Source: Auricularia sp. M13 (lineage: Eukaryota; Basidiomycota; Agaricomycetes; Auriculariales; Auriculariaceae). Taken from it: a DNA stretch of 64,000 nt. Positions 11,801 through 23,498 of the stretch are shown piece after piece (positions within the stretch are counted from its first letter, which is position 1; every line of letters starts with the position of its first letter). The notes beneath the pieces are model-generated. The model was given only the letters and a program-made list of their open reading frames with translations. It was not told the DNA's origin and searched no databases. Location: assembly GCA_037042915.1 (NCBI GenBank), contig CM073196.1, positions 2,480,001 through 2,544,000 of the forward strand, in the 5' to 3' direction. A program made the translations under genes and the position numbers.

Positions 11801-12843
11801 CGCTCAACCGGGAATTCAAGCACTTTGCAGAAAAGATTGCGGAAGCTGGCACCAAATCTGTACGTTCGCATGCTACCCCAATGTCGCCTGGCGCACTGAC
11901 CAACCAACGACGCGAAGAACGGCGAAGAGATGGAGGTTGACATTCCATTCCAAGACATGGCTTTCGAAGGTGTACCGTCGCGCGCCAACGTCAAGCTGTA
12001 CCCAACAATGGACTGCCTCGTACAGCTCTCCGATCCACCGTTCCTCGTCGTTACGCTCAGCGACATTGAAATTGCGTCGCTAGAGCGTGTCCAGTTTGGT
12101 CTCAAGCAGTTCGACATGGTTCTCATCTTCAACGATTACCAGCGACCGCCACTTCAGATCAATTCTATACCAACAACACAATTGGATCCCTTGAAGGAGT
12201 GGTTGGAGTGAGTTAGCATTTCTCTATCGTGGCCTGGCAGTTACTCACCCTGATAATAAAGCTCGGTCGATATCCCGCTCACAGAAAGTGGCGTCAACCT
12301 GAACTGGTCGCAAATCATGAAGATGATCAACGAGCATCCTCATGATTTCTTCCAGAATGGCGGATGGAGCTTCCTTGGTGGTCCCGGCGAGAACGCCGAT
12401 GAGCAAAGCCTGTCTGAGGATTCGGATACTGAATCCGAGTTTGAGGCAGAAGTTGAAGACTTCGAGGAGTCGTCCGAGGACGACGATGAGAGCACTTTTG
12501 AAGGTTCCAACGCTAGCGACGACGAAAGTGGCTCTGACTTCGACGATGAGAGTGAAGGTGCGCGAGGAGTTGCGTCCATGCTTCATATTTCACTCATCGA
12601 CCATGTTAGGCGAAGATTGGGACGAGCTCGAGCGCAAGGCGGCCAAGTGTAAGCCACAAACTCTGTCTATAAAGTTCGAAAGGTCTCTAATGCTTTTCAG
12701 CCGACATGAAACGAAACGAACCGAATGGCAAGTCAAGAGGGCACGAATCCGACGATTCGGACCGTCCGAAGAAAAAAGCTCCTCCCAAGAAGAATGGCGC
12801 TCCGGCTAAGGGCAAAGCCCCTCCTCCAAAGGGAAAACGGTGA
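8821..12843 (+). CDS. SPT16: FACT complex subunit Spt16 (histone chaperone)
   Basis: Sixteen exons: 8821-8886, 8940-9053, 9110-9194, 9254-9531, 9585-9791, 9840-10040, 10089-10253, 10303-10427, 10482-11089, 11148-11460, 11512-11627, 11674-11859, 11918-12207, 12262-12557, 12610-12648, 12701-12843. They encode about 1,076 residues: N-terminal inactive aminopeptidase-like domain ([27 protein letters not shown]), middle domain ([40 protein letters not shown]), tandem PH-like region, and an acidic tail (residues ~960-1020) followed by a Lys-rich end. Spt16 with Pob3 moves H2A-H2B dimers ahead of polymerases. Exon 9 holds one surplus base near 10978, between GFATP and HINTIKN, which breaks the frame; both flanks are conserved, so an error is likelier than a mutation. 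It is divergent from the nucleoporin gene with 161 bp between ATGs. Confidence 0.95.
9054..9109 (+). other. Prob. GC-AG intron in SPT16
   Basis: The donor reads CAG|GCGCGT and the acceptor CGCAG. Splicing here gives the conserved [12 protein letters not shown] in phase 0; the only in-frame GT alternative (9030) would delete conserved residues. Confidence 0.7.
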
Positions 12844-12912
12844 AAAAATATAGGGCGCGCAACCACATCTCGTGTAACATACTATACTCTGCTGTCCTCT
12901 ATCGAGTTTGTG

Positions 12913-14265
12913 CTACTCTGCAGATTGAGATCGCTGCCGGCCCTCATCGAAGACACGCTCCAGCAGAGCATGGAAGCGATCTGGCCATTGAGCGCTCAAA
13001 GCATGGCCGGTACCTTCCCACTTCACAAACTCGGCCTCGGGCATGCATTTGGCAAGGTATTCGGATTTGCTAGGGTGGACTAGATGGTCTTGGTCCCCTG
13101 TAAGGATAAGGACTTTCGGAATGGCCTTCGAAATCTGTCGCAATCGTTCAGGAGAAACGTTGTGCGTCAAGGCGCTGCTCTGCAAACTTATCATCAGCCC
13201 GTGAAACAGTATAGGGCAGACCGTGAACGGACCATTTGACTCAGAACTCCCACTAGTTTCTGCGGCCGTGTGATTTCGAACCTACGCATATGAGACTACG
13301 GCAATGAATGAGCAAAGTTTACAGGCAGATAAGTTGATGAACGCACAGCAAACTGCTCTACACGATTAGTTCGTTCACTGTCTTCGCCCGATGCTGCTGC
13401 GTCGAGCCATTCTTTGGGAAACAGCATATCCAAAATAATGGGAATCTACGCAGGCTTGTATTCATTTATGCCTTATACCACCAACACCCCTCACTCACCT
13501 TCTGGGCCGGATCGGTCATGAAAGTCAGGCGGGTCAAAGAAACCAATCCTTTCCAAGGGGGCAGATTATTCCACGGCCTGCCGCCTGCGGTTGTCACGCA
13601 TAGCGAGAGGGACGCAATTCTATTGCAGATATAAAAAGGGTCGACAGAAAGCATATGTAACTCACCTTTCGCTCACAAGACTAGCAAGCTCTACGACCCC
13701 GAACATTCAGTTGACGGCGCCAAGGAACTCGCTCGTACAGCGCACCTTGAGCCACCATACCCCCAAGCGAAACGCCAACGACGTGAATTTCCCTTGGACC
13801 CTTCCAATCCAAGCTATCGAGCAGGACTATGATGTCCTCAGCCATGCCGCGAGTGGTGTAAGGACCTCTCGGAGTCCCGCTATTCCCTACGCCGCGGTTA
13901 TCGAACACCAGGACAGAGTATTTGCCATTGCGAGCCCGAGAAAAGTATTCAACCTCGCAGAAGCATTAGCCGCTGCGTCAGTGTTAGGATACTCATCATA
14001 CCTGCGGCAACCACGAGAAAGAACTCGAGTTGAGTCCCATAATGAAAACTATCTTTTCTGGCCCAGATCCATGTTGTTCTACCCGCGGCGCGTCGATGTC
14101 AGTCAATACTCGAACAACGCACACGATCCACGCACCATAGTATATCGAATGTTTCTCCGCAAGTTCGCTTTGGCCTCTGGCTTGCGAAACAGGACACAGG
14201 CCCTTGCGTACAAGTGTGTCGGGCGAGAATATGGTAGGTAATGCCACCTTGGAATCGTCCGGCAT
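12913..14265 (-). CDS. Alpha/beta hydrolase-fold protein
   Basis: Multi-exon gene convergent with SPT16 (69 bp between stops). Recognised exon products in order: an N-terminal MPDDSKVALPTIF segment, KIVFIMGLNSSSFSWLPQ, VFDNRGVGNSGTPRGPYTTR with HVVGVSLGGMVAQ, a lid region WNNLPPW and TRLTFMTDPAQK, and a C-terminal half with LILTGDQDHLVHPSKS and GTGHALSAQWP. These supply the nucleophile Ser (GVSLGG), the acid Asp (GDQD) and the His (GTGHAL) of the catalytic triad, so an active hydrolase is likely. The N-terminal exon joins between residues 20 and 45 are uncertain. Substrate unknown; the HGSGPEKIVFIMGLN start resembles fungal cytosolic or mitochondrial hydrolases rather than secreted lipases. 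Confidence 0.82.
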
Positions 14266-14571
14266 TGACACTGACAGAGAAGAAGGAACTGGTTTATCAC
14301 GGTCTTGCCGATCTCCGTCATACGGCCATTACATAACCCTACTAAATCACCGATTGACTCCTGCAAACATTCAAAGCGCACAAAAACCTGGAGAGAAATA
14401 ACAGATGGTCACTCGTCTGGACTCTGGGGTCTATTGTCATATCGCCGCTTGCCCTGCATGTAAGTATTCCAGAGCAATTCCGAGACTAGATATCCTGGCC
14501 ATGTTACATATTTCTATTCGATGCCAAGCTTCCGGCGTACAGGCGGGCACGTTTTAGACTACAAGAGAAAT

Positions 14572-16438
14572 TTACAGGCACTGGGAGTAATAGTCGTTCA
14601 AACGCTGGCAAGTCGTGCCGGACGTGCAAACAGTCGGACCCCTGCAGACCCGCTTGATAAATCGGTTGCATAAGAGCTGAGGAGCACTCACGAGTAACCT
14701 TGGCCGCCGCATTGCCCGTATTTGGTCTGCGTGGCCTGAGGCGCGGATGTCGTCGACGTCGGGGTGCCGGTTGAGGTCGTGGGGCTACCGCCGCCGCCCC
14801 CGAAGAGCCGGTGTAGGTCGTGCCGATATCGCCAAAGCGGATGTTTGAGTAGGTGACCACTGCGTCAGGAGAGTTCTTCTCAACATCCTCGGGCTTGCCA
14901 GAGGTCGTTGGGCAAGTACCACGAGCGATGCCGGGCTTTGCGGGGTCGGCATCGGTAGGGTAGTTGGAGTCGAGCCAAAGCATGTTGACTCTGCGATTTG
15001 CTCTGAGCAAAGGAGAATGATGCAAAGGCAGACGAAGCTCACGCATGATCGTCCCAGACGGAGAGAACGAGAACCATGCCGCGACCAGCGGCGGCGCCCA
15101 TGCCGCTGAGCCCACCCTTCTGCTGGAAGCTATTGGTGTCGCCAAAGAGAGTCTTCTGGGCAGTGCAGAAATCGGTCGAGATGGAGTCGTAGGCAGAAAT
15201 TCCAGCGAAGTTAGTCTTCGAGTTGGCGACGACTTTGCCGTTCTGAACGTAAACACGACGGATTTCCGACAGAGTTCCACTGCTCGAGTTGTTGTTGGTG
15301 AGGAATTGAGTGACGACAGTGATTTTCTGCTTGGTGTCGATGGTCTTTCCTGGACCGTAGAACTCTTTGTCGCCCATGCGGAACGAGTTGAAGTCGCAGC
15401 CATCCTTGTCGCAGATGCCGCCGTAACGATTGTCGCCATCGCCGCAATCAGTGCCAGAGCATTTGGTGATACCGGACTTTGTGCAAGGATGGGGTGTGTA
15501 CTGATCACCCAAAGCGTCAGTCGTCATCGACGGGAATATGTAAAGGCTGTGGCTTACCGCGCGGAGACGCTATTGGCTTCCCAGATGTCCATCTCAGCGC
15601 AGCACGCGCCGTACTTGCCCGAGCCAGCGTTGGTGTCATTGGGCGACGCGGTCCAGCCCTCGACGTTTGCCTGCATAGAAATGCGTAAGATACGAGAGAC
15701 AACGAAGATGCGGCCAAAGTCACGACGTACCTCGCCGTTAATGAACTTGATGTCATGCGGGCACTGCGAGTCGCAGTAGCCAGTGCCGTACTTCGCACCA
15801 GCCTTGTTGGCTGCATTCGCAGCCATGCCACCGTCGGCCTCCATTTCAGAGAAGTAGACGGCACCGTTGAGACCGCAAGGAAGTTGGGAAACGTCGACGT
15901 CAAAGGTGAACTCTTGGTTCAGCAGGTTGAACACCTGATACTTCTCGTCGCTCGCCATGAGGTAGACACGCGAGCCGATGTTGGTCTGCTGGCCCTTAGT
16001 GACGAACTTGAGGGACAGCGCATTGCCGCTGGTCGTGATGCCGTAGGTGCCGGAGTAGTCTGCACCATCGAGAGCGCAGTTCTGGGCGCACGTCTTGCCG
16101 TCGGGGCAGAGAGTGGTGTTCCAAGTGTTGCCTGCATATCTATGAGACGCGGCTCAGAAATCGGCGGTTGGGGGACACACCAGTGTAGCAATTTGTGTAA
16201 CCCGACGTCGTGTGCAGCCAGCGCCAGTTAGCATCAAGCGTGACAGAGGCTGAAGTGCGAATGAGCTACAGGCGTGGCGTCACGTGATCAGCGACGCACC
16301 TTGTTGCGTAGTGCAGCCGCTCTTCGTGCATTTCTGCCACGATATTGCAGGATGCTTCTCCGCGATCTGAGTGCCGACCTGCTGGCCCCGCACCGTAGCG
16401 AGTAGAGCGAACGAGAGGAGAGCTGCGGCTTGGAACAT
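14572..16438 (-). CDS. GH7 cellobiohydrolase with CBM1 (Cel7/CBHI)
   Basis: Seven exons: 16300-16438, 16181-16249, 15731-16131, 15558-15670, 15043-15500, 14692-14990, 14572-14641, about 516 residues. A signal peptide ([18 protein letters not shown]) precedes QQVGTQ; the catalytic core carries the GH7 active-site EMDIWEAN (nucleophile and acid/base Glu with Asp between), then a Gly/Ser/Thr linker and a C-terminal CBM1 (YGQCGGQGY...[11 protein letters not shown]). It releases cellobiose from cellulose chain ends outside the cell. Two single-base breaks occur: one G missing at the exon 4 end near 15559 (restores SVSAAYTPHPC) and a C5 run at 14797-14801 that must be six for the linker. Both flanks are family-perfect, so I infer sequence errors; a decayed gene is the alternative. 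Confidence 0.93.
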
Positions 16439-16494
16439 CTGAGGTAGGCTGACTGGTGGGACCGGCAAGGGACAAGTCCTCGTCTGGTCGCCTA

Positions 16495-16504
16495 GCTTTT
16501 ATAG
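16495..16504 (-). promoter_or_regulatory. TATA box of the cellobiohydrolase gene
   Basis: On the minus strand the sequence reads CTATAAAAGC, ending 57 bp upstream of the ATG at 16438. The position and sequence fit a strong TATA promoter, as expected for a highly inducible secreted cellulase. Confidence 0.7.
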
Positions 16505-16515
16505 CCGTGCGCAGA

Positions 16516-16521
16516 GCGGGG
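16516..16521 (+). promoter_or_regulatory. Possible CreA/Cre1 (carbon repression) site
   Basis: GCGGGG matches the SYGGRG consensus of the carbon catabolite repressor and lies just upstream of the cellulase TATA box; another match, GCGGAG, is at about 16977. The motif is short and may be chance. Confidence 0.3.
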
Positions 16522-17583
16522 AAATATCCAATACTATGCCTGCATGATGGCTACCGGATCGTCCGCCTGCACCCGAGAAGTGTCCGCCTGTAGGAGAGCG
16601 TGCACTTGTGCTCGTTGCCAGATTCCCCGTGATTATAGCGCCGTCCTGGCTCGTGCACCAGGTAATAGTCGGAAAAACTCCATCTCCTTCCAATATGAGG
16701 GAGAGAAAGGAAGCTAGGCTCCTGACCAGGGGAATACCCATTTTATGTTACCAAGTGTCAGGCGTGGCAAATCATATCAGAACAGAAGACCTGGGAGTCT
16801 CTGCAGACAGTTGCAGACTTGCCGATTTTGGCGCTAACCCATGGTTGCAAGCAATGGTCAGGATATTCAGACGAGATGGCCTATTGGTAGTCCAAGCAGC
16901 GACAAAGCCAGAGTTGCAAGAGAAAGCAATAGCATTGAGTAGGGCATGCGGCGACAAGACCAGGAAGGCGAAGGGGCGGAGGTATGTCCGGTGCCGCATT
17001 GGAGACTGGTCAGCTGGACCGGCTTCGCTGGCAAATTCGAAAAACCCCGTGAGCGGCGTCCTCGAGCAAATGCTTGAGATAGGGCGCAAGGATGATTATC
17101 GGAAACTCTTGTGCCAGCGCCGCTCGAGCAGGGCGCGAGCTCTGGGTAAGACCGGCGCGAGTGTCTGCGGACTCGGAAGGCAGGCATTTGCCAGGGGGGG
17201 CTCGAATCAACTCTCCTGTGGTGCAGAACGGTGTCTACATCAAAATAAGCTTCAGACTACACCACTCGAAGCAGAGAATCTTGGTCACGTTGCACGACGG
17301 CTGCTGCAAGGAAATGCGTGCGTCATGGAGCAAGGAAGGAAGTCGCATCCAAAACGAGAATGTCCGACGGAACAAATTTTCTGACTATCCCGCTCGCCAA
17401 GCTGCTCCCTCTTCAGTTCAAGTCCCCGAAGTTGTTGCTCAGTGAAAGACAAAATTCAAGACGCCGTCATATTCGATACGAGGTAGCAGCGCCAGACGGC
17501 CGTTGCCCAATGCGAGGACGACAAGGAAAAGTACAAACCGAGCGCGAACTTACGCCGTGACGCAACGAACTCAAGGAACACAC
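16522..17583. other. Long upstream region of the cellulase gene, no gene recognised
   Basis: About 1.06 kb between the cellulase promoter and the stop of RPC82, both on the minus strand. A 258-codon open frame on the plus strand (16608-17384) has no recognisable domain and no splice signals, so I treat it as chance. The extra length fits a regulated upstream region. Confidence 0.5.
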
Positions 17584-19685
17584 TTAGTCTACATCGCTGC
17601 CTCCGAGTTCCTTCAGCACAAAGACCGATTGCAGGATCCGCGTCTCGAGCACGGTCAGTCGTCGTCTTTTCTCCTGCCAGTCTGCCAGCATCTCTCGCTC
17701 GGGACGCGTCAGCTGCGACTCGTCGCGGATGCCTCCACGCTCGCACTTGTCCAGAATACCCCGAATGAGCGCATTGTCTTCCTCTTCTGCTCGCTTTCGC
17801 ATCTGGACGTTGAAAAGCGTCTTGTAAAGATTTCGCAGCAAAACTGCATAAGTCTTGGGAAGGTCGACATGCCTGCCCGTCGGTCAAATACGGAGACAGA
17901 CACGCAGACTGTCGCCACTGACCAGAGGTAAAACGTGCGTAGTGGCTGACGATCTGCGCCTTTGGGTACCTCTTGCAACGCGATGATGCCAGCCGAGTTC
18001 AGGCCAGAGAGCACTGTTCGCACTTCCTTCGGCGGTTTCATCGCGACTTTGGCAATCTGCATTAGCATGAGATGCCACCCGCCGACCAACAATGCGGCCT
18101 GGAACAACTCACATGTTTATCGTCCATTTTCCCTGTACTGAGCAGAACTCGGATGATCCGAACTCCATCGTCGCCAAAGCGCTCACGGACAACGGCTTCT
18201 AAGACGCGCCGTCGTAATCGTCGATGTATGATGTCGTATTCGACCTGCACCTTCCCGGCAGAGGAAGATGTGGACAGAAAGGAACCAGCGACACCGGCAG
18301 GCGTTGGGTTATCGGCGGCGGATAGTATACCGATGAACTCTTTCACGAGATTTGCTGTGGAGGGGGCCTTTGGCGTCTTGGAGGATTTCGATGATCCATA
18401 CGCGAGACCAGCAGCCAGATCGTGATGTTCTGGTATTGCACTCATAATAGTGTTTATAGTCACGGGTTCTACAACAGACGTTAGAGGTGGATCTAGGCAC
18501 ATAATGTGCACTACTTGCCTGAGCGCACATCAGAAAGCTGCGATTTGACTTCCGCGGCGGTTAGAGTTGCTCGCATAACCTCGGCGGCGGCATCATTGTA
18601 TCGTTCCGCTGCGGCTGCCACAATGAGCTGCAGAATTATCAGCAAGATGAACACTGACAGTGTGCATGCGTACATTATTGCGTATGCGCACGTTGAATTT
18701 GGAGTGGTTGACTCTGAAGTAGACTTCCTCGTCAATGACTTCCTCCTCGACGATTTGCTTCTGAATTTGGCAAATCAGTACGCGCCGCAACAGTTGGCTA
18801 CAAACAGCAAACCTTGGAGGCACGGCCAGACAAAGCTTCTTTCGCCTTGCGTTTCTGCGAAGGAAGCGTTAAAATCGATTGTCTTTGCAGGCACAGGTAA
18901 ACGCACAAGACCGATTTTCTCTGCTTCCTCTTCTTCTTTTCGCAGGCGTGCAACCGCCAAATCTTTTGCCTCTCGTATGTCTTTTGCAGACAGGATAGCC
19001 GTCTTTTTCTTCTTGAGTTCATCCGCCTCATAGTTGATCAGCTTGTCCCTTGGACATATGTGGGACAGGACAGTGGACGGTTTGAGATGCCCGCTGCTAA
19101 TAAGCTTGTGCACCGTCTGTGTATACACCGCCTGCTCTGCTCATACTACCTTCAGTCGTTGCTGAGGAAAACTCATAAATCGCACCTTTTGGCTTGCTCA
19201 AGAGCAACCGCGAGTGTATATCTGGTAAGCGAAGCTTGCCATGGTCCAGGAGGAGTGACACTATTTCTGACGCCTGAATATATCAGTATCATTTGACAGC
19301 TAACTAGATGAGACCACCTCTGGACCAAATGCTTCTCGTGCGAGTGAAATGTAGTGGCCAAAGCGAAGACGAGCGATGCACTCGTCGACGTTGATTTCCA
19401 TGACTTCGGTTCTGTCATCTGTCTCTGCGTGCCACAGAATATTGTGCTGGACCAGGACGAGTACGGCTGCGCGAACTGTTTGCGGCTTGAGGCCCAGGGC
19501 ACGAGTGAGCTGAGGCATGGACAAGCGACCGCGGTGCAGCAACACCGACGCGAGTTGCTATACGGCGATGCTGAGCTCTATGTCAAACGGCCAGACGAGT
19601 AGCTGCGACCACTCACTGCAGTCAGCGGCCCGAAATGCTCGTGAATGATCTGGACACATAGTTTGCCGCTTTCGCTGTCGGCCAT
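17584..19685 (-). CDS. RPC82: RNA polymerase III subunit Rpc82/RPC3
   Basis: Multi-exon gene starting MADSESGKLCVQIIHEHFG, followed across an intron by QLASVLLHRGRLSMPQL and LKPQTVRAAVLVLVQHNILWH, the first extended winged-helix domain. The middle carries YFRVNHSKFNVRIRN, a hallmark of RPC3, and EYDIIHRRLRRRVLEAVV. The C-terminal part has PPKEVRTVLSGLNSAGIIALQEVPK and LRTFYLW, then a coiled coil ending GGSDVD. Rpc82 is in the Pol III-specific Rpc82-Rpc34-Rpc31 trimer that contacts TFIIIB and opens promoters for tRNA and 5S genes. One intron is GC-AG (18469-18518). Its ATG is 86 bp from that of the divergent membrane-protein gene. Confidence 0.92.
18469..18518 (-). other. GC-AG intron in RPC82
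   Basis: The minus-strand donor is TCAG|GCAAGT and the acceptor TTGTAG. It joins LSDVRS to EPVTINTIMSAIPEHHD in phase 1, and no in-frame GT donor is available. Confidence 0.82.
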
Positions 19686-19771
19686 GCAGGGAGTCACTGG
19701 TCAGACGCGAAAGAAATCTGAGCGGATCACGAACTTCGGACCGGACGCATGCGCCTTGTCTTTGCACCACC

Positions 19772-20389
19772 ATGTCCTCCGACGAGATATACTCGCGCGA
19801 CTTGGACGATGTTGTCAGAAACGCGGCCCATACTGGCTGGCAGGTCGCTTCCATTGCAGTGCCGCCATTTTATGTCGCGCTCACGCTCGCGCGACGCGGA
19901 CGCTCCGCACTCACATTGAACTCTGTTTTGCGCGCTCAATGGATAGGTGGCATCGCTGGCACTGGTCTTGGAGGTGTGCTCTGGATACCACTTCGTCTAT
20001 AATTCTTGGCGGCTCAGCTGGGACTGTAGCTGGGACTGGCTATGCATGGCTCTCCCGACGCGATCGTTCATCCGTCCATGACTTGGCTAACCGGCAGAGA
20101 TACGACGTGCGTCTTTATCAGTATCTCTGACTCAGCGATTGACGCGTCCCGCAAGGCTGCACGCGTGAGACGAAACGACTATTCAATGGCTGGCGCGGTT
20201 CTCGGTGCCGCATTGTCGCCTGCCTTGTTCTGGAACTACGGACGCGCCTTTGACCTCATTCTGGGCGGTGCATCGTTCGGGTGTGCTGCTGGAGTACTCA
20301 CACATGTGGGTAAGGCTATGCCCCCCAGAGTTCCTGCTCCTGCACAACCTACTCCTGCATCTCCTGTACCACCATCGCCGGCGCCGTAA
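19772..20389 (+). CDS. Small integral membrane protein, function unknown
   Basis: Exons 19772-19973, 20018-20106 and 20156-20389 give 174 residues in frame; introns are 44 and 49 nt. The protein starts MSSDEIYSRDLDDVVRNAAHTG and has about three Gly/Ala-rich hydrophobic stretches: VASIAVPPFYVALTLA, WIGGIAGTGLGAGTVAGTGYAWL, and AGAVLGAALSPALF followed by LILGGASFGCAAGVLTHV. The Gly-xxx-Gly spacing suggests packed helices as in mitochondrial carrier-like or TIM-type small membrane proteins, but I recognise no family. It ends in a Pro-rich tail. It is divergent from RPC82. Confidence 0.72.
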
Positions 20390-20527
20390 TTTCGTGCATC
20401 TCTTTCGATACACGCAGACCCGCGGTACATACTGAGGAAACGCTTCTTGTTGCAAGGACGCGAAGTGTTGCGCTTCTTGATGATTCGCATTTGGGTGCTC
20501 ACGAGTACGGTCTGTAATCTACGACTG

Positions 20528-23308
20528 TTACTTGTCCCTCGCCACATCCTTCATCCGACCATCCACGACGGGATGAATCGAGATTACGTCGGTGGTAGCG
20601 TTGCTAGCTGTCTTGTCGAATTGCGCACCCTTTCTAGCAGCCTGGCCGTCGTACTGTCCTAGTTATCAGCTTGGGTCGCTCATTACTGGATAGGAAAAAG
20701 CGTACGCAGTCGACGTCCGACATGTGCTCCCGATTCGCGACATGCATCGCATCCTGCACATTGTTCTTCTGGGCGCGGAGGACTCGTGCAGCAGCATTTC
20801 TCCAACGATCCCGAGCGTTACGGATGATCCCTCCCGTGCGGTCGCTCAGGTGCACTTGCGCATCCGCCGTCTTCTCCTCCATTTGTCTGAGAACATGGAT
20901 ATACTGCGAGCCTGTGTATGTGTAAGGACGTGTATCAGGCGTGGACTCAAGCTGCTCACCCAAGAGGTAGCGCCGCACAATGGTGCTCATAATTATCCCG
21001 TTTTCGTCGTCGATGAGGTATGGGTATCCTTCCTTTCGTCAGCCCAGTGCAGTCGCCGATGGCTCATGCGACCAACCCTTGAACGGCTCAAATCCATCGT
21101 GACCTTGTGCCAGGTACTCTCGTGTAACAACACGATACTTCTCCCCGCCCTTGTCCCGCTTTAAATCGCGCCACTGGGCCGCGGGATGAGGCGTTTGGTC
21201 TCCGGGTTGGTGCGGACGCTCAGGTGGTAATTCGATCTTAATGCTCAACACGCGGCTTCCTGGTGGCTTGCGTGAGTCCCACTCGACGCGCAGACCGGAT
21301 ACGATAGGGAAGCGTCTGCACAAGTGACATCTTGGTCAAATGCAACAGTCTGTAACGAAATACTGCGTACCCTTCTTGTGCCGGCCATTTCGAGAGGGCG
21401 CCTTCCATAGCGGCCCAAATAGCTTCCCCGTCGAGTTCTATGTGCGGAGGCTCACTGTGAAGCACTTGCTATGAACAACGATAGACGTACCAAGCACTAC
21501 AATAGGATCTTCGAACGGCAGAATCTCCATGATATCGCCAAGAGTCATAATGCCTTGACATCACAAATTAGTCGTTTGACACGCGGAGGTCTAAGTAAGA
21601 AGATTTACCTGGTCCGTACGTCGAATCTCCGCGGAGCGTGCCAGCGCACGAGAAGACGCAGTGGGCGCCGCCTCCGGTCTTCATGCACAGCGCTTCGTCG
21701 TAAGTGTGCCGCAAAATGTCCGAAAACCAGTTCCCAGCGGCGGACTATGTCAGATCCGCGGAAATCATCAACCTGCGCGTGGTGGCAAAGTCACGGAATG
21801 GCCCTTACTTCCTGTGTCCGAATGAGCTCTGAGTGGCAATCCAACGGGACATCCGTGATGCATATGGGCGCCTGAAAAAATAGGTTCATTGGCGTCAATG
21901 GCGTATGAACCGCATGACTCAATACCTTGAGAGTCTCGGATACGTCCGAGAGAATGCCTTTGAGGATAGTCTGAAGGGACTCGGACTTTGGGTCATCCGG
22001 GGAAGTCTCGTGATGGATACCTAGACGGTAAATGCGAGTTAGGCCGCGGTATGTGTAAGTCACGATGTTCTGACCAGTAACGGACTTGATGGTCTTCGCC
22101 CGGACACTGTTCGGCGGCGAGTCGACGAGCTCTATGGTCATCTCGCTGGAAAGTGGTCAAATGCAGCTCAGATTTGACCTGTGAGCTCACCTGAGGTCGC
22201 GGAAGTCCGTCCCACTTTTTACTACAAGAACCCCGTCGTCCTTTTCCGCTCCAAGGACATCCCCGTGGAGATCGTAATTCTCCCACGACTTGGCACCCTT
22301 AGCTATATAGTAAAGGTGATCGTGACCCCCGTAGATGATGTCTACGCCGTGTTTATTCGCAACGTCAGGGTTGCCATCTGAGGGCCGCGCGAAGAGAGCC
22401 TGCGCGAGAGCTACGTCCTTTGGAACGGTCTCAGATCAGCTATCAAATACAGATAGACGGCGACGTGTTCTCTCACATTGGGGACTCTTGAGATTGGTTG
22501 AGAGTGAATATGTGAGACGGAAATTTGACGGAGCATACCGTGCGTGCGTGAGGGCGACGATAATGTCGCATTTGTGCTCCCCCACGGGGTCTCTAAGTTT
22601 CTGAGACAACTGAGTGCCGATTTCTTCCATCTTGTGCCATTCGAAATTTGCGGGCCAGGAGTTGATGGTGGCAATCCAATCTTCCTCGATGAGCCCGACG
22701 ACACCAACGCGCACGCCGCCCCGGTCGAGTACGATGAACTCTTTGAACGGTTCTGGTACCTTGCCCGTGTCTTTGTCGATGACATTACTGAGAAGCCATG
22801 GCTAGTGGGGGAAAGGGTCAATTATGTACTGCAGTAACGGCTCACTGCGTGCGCACAAAGTTGCAATCCTTGATGAGCTTGGCGAGGTGAGGATGACCAA
22901 AGTCCATGTCGTGATTGCCAACGACGGTGACGTCTGGCGCGAGCTCATTCATGACTGGGACCTATGCGCGCCGCGGCGGCAGTAGCAAATGGCGATGCGC
23001 GTAGATGAGATGCTGCAGTTCCCCATTTGCGTTCATAGGCACACACCATATGGCTTCCGCGCGTGACGCTGCTCTCCACGCTGGGCGAGAAGACATCGCC
23101 GCTGAACAGCGTCAAGGTCCTGCGATGCCGTGTGATTACGCTGCCCTGGCTTAGTATTGGCCGCGAACCTCGCCGGGTCCTTTGCGCGCAGCGACGCGAG
23201 ACGGGCGGCGAACTGGGTCACGTCGATGGTCTGGCCGGAGTTGCCGAGCTTCTGGGGGCTGACGCGGTAGACATCGTTGAAATGCAAGACGTGTAAGGAA
23301 TGGCTCAT
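20528..23308 (-). CDS. 5'-nucleotidase family metallophosphoesterase
   Basis: Multi-exon gene starting MSHSLHVLHFNDVYR. The calcineurin-like phosphoesterase half shows the metal-binding motifs in order: HFNDVY, FSGDVFSPS, VVGNHDMDFGHPHL, LTHAR and YGGHDH. The C-terminal 5'-nucleotidase domain contains SRKPPGSRVLSIKIEL and YRVVTREYLAQGHDGFEPF. A late 53-nt intron leads to an ending VVDGRMKDVARDK. There is no signal peptide, so a cytoplasmic enzyme is likely, unlike secreted UshA. Family members hydrolyse nucleoside monophosphates or related phosphate esters; the real substrate cannot be read from the sequence. Confidence 0.9.
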
Positions 23309-23498
23309 GGTCGTACAGGTCCAACACACACGCACGCGCCCGACTCATCGCGCCGACGCCCACCCGCAGCACCCCACTGCCCATTGACCCCCATAAACTC
23401 CCGCCTCTACATACAGCATTCACCGCGTGCTCTAGATGAATGCGCGTGCCGTTGCGCGCGGCTTGGGTCGCAGCAGTCAGCGCAGGACGACCGGCGGA

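Noticed and set aside
15501-15557. A cellulase intron ending nearer the ALGDQ codons
   Set aside because: No AG acceptor is present there; the acceptor GATCAG before YTPHPC agrees with the GH7 family once one missing G is allowed.
17170-17220. A tRNA-like B-box (GGCTCGAATC)
   Set aside because: No matching A-box, acceptor stem or cloverleaf could be drawn around it.
16608-17384. A 258-codon open frame upstream of the cellulase
   Set aside because: No domain, odd composition and no splice structure; the region is better explained as the cellulase upstream region.
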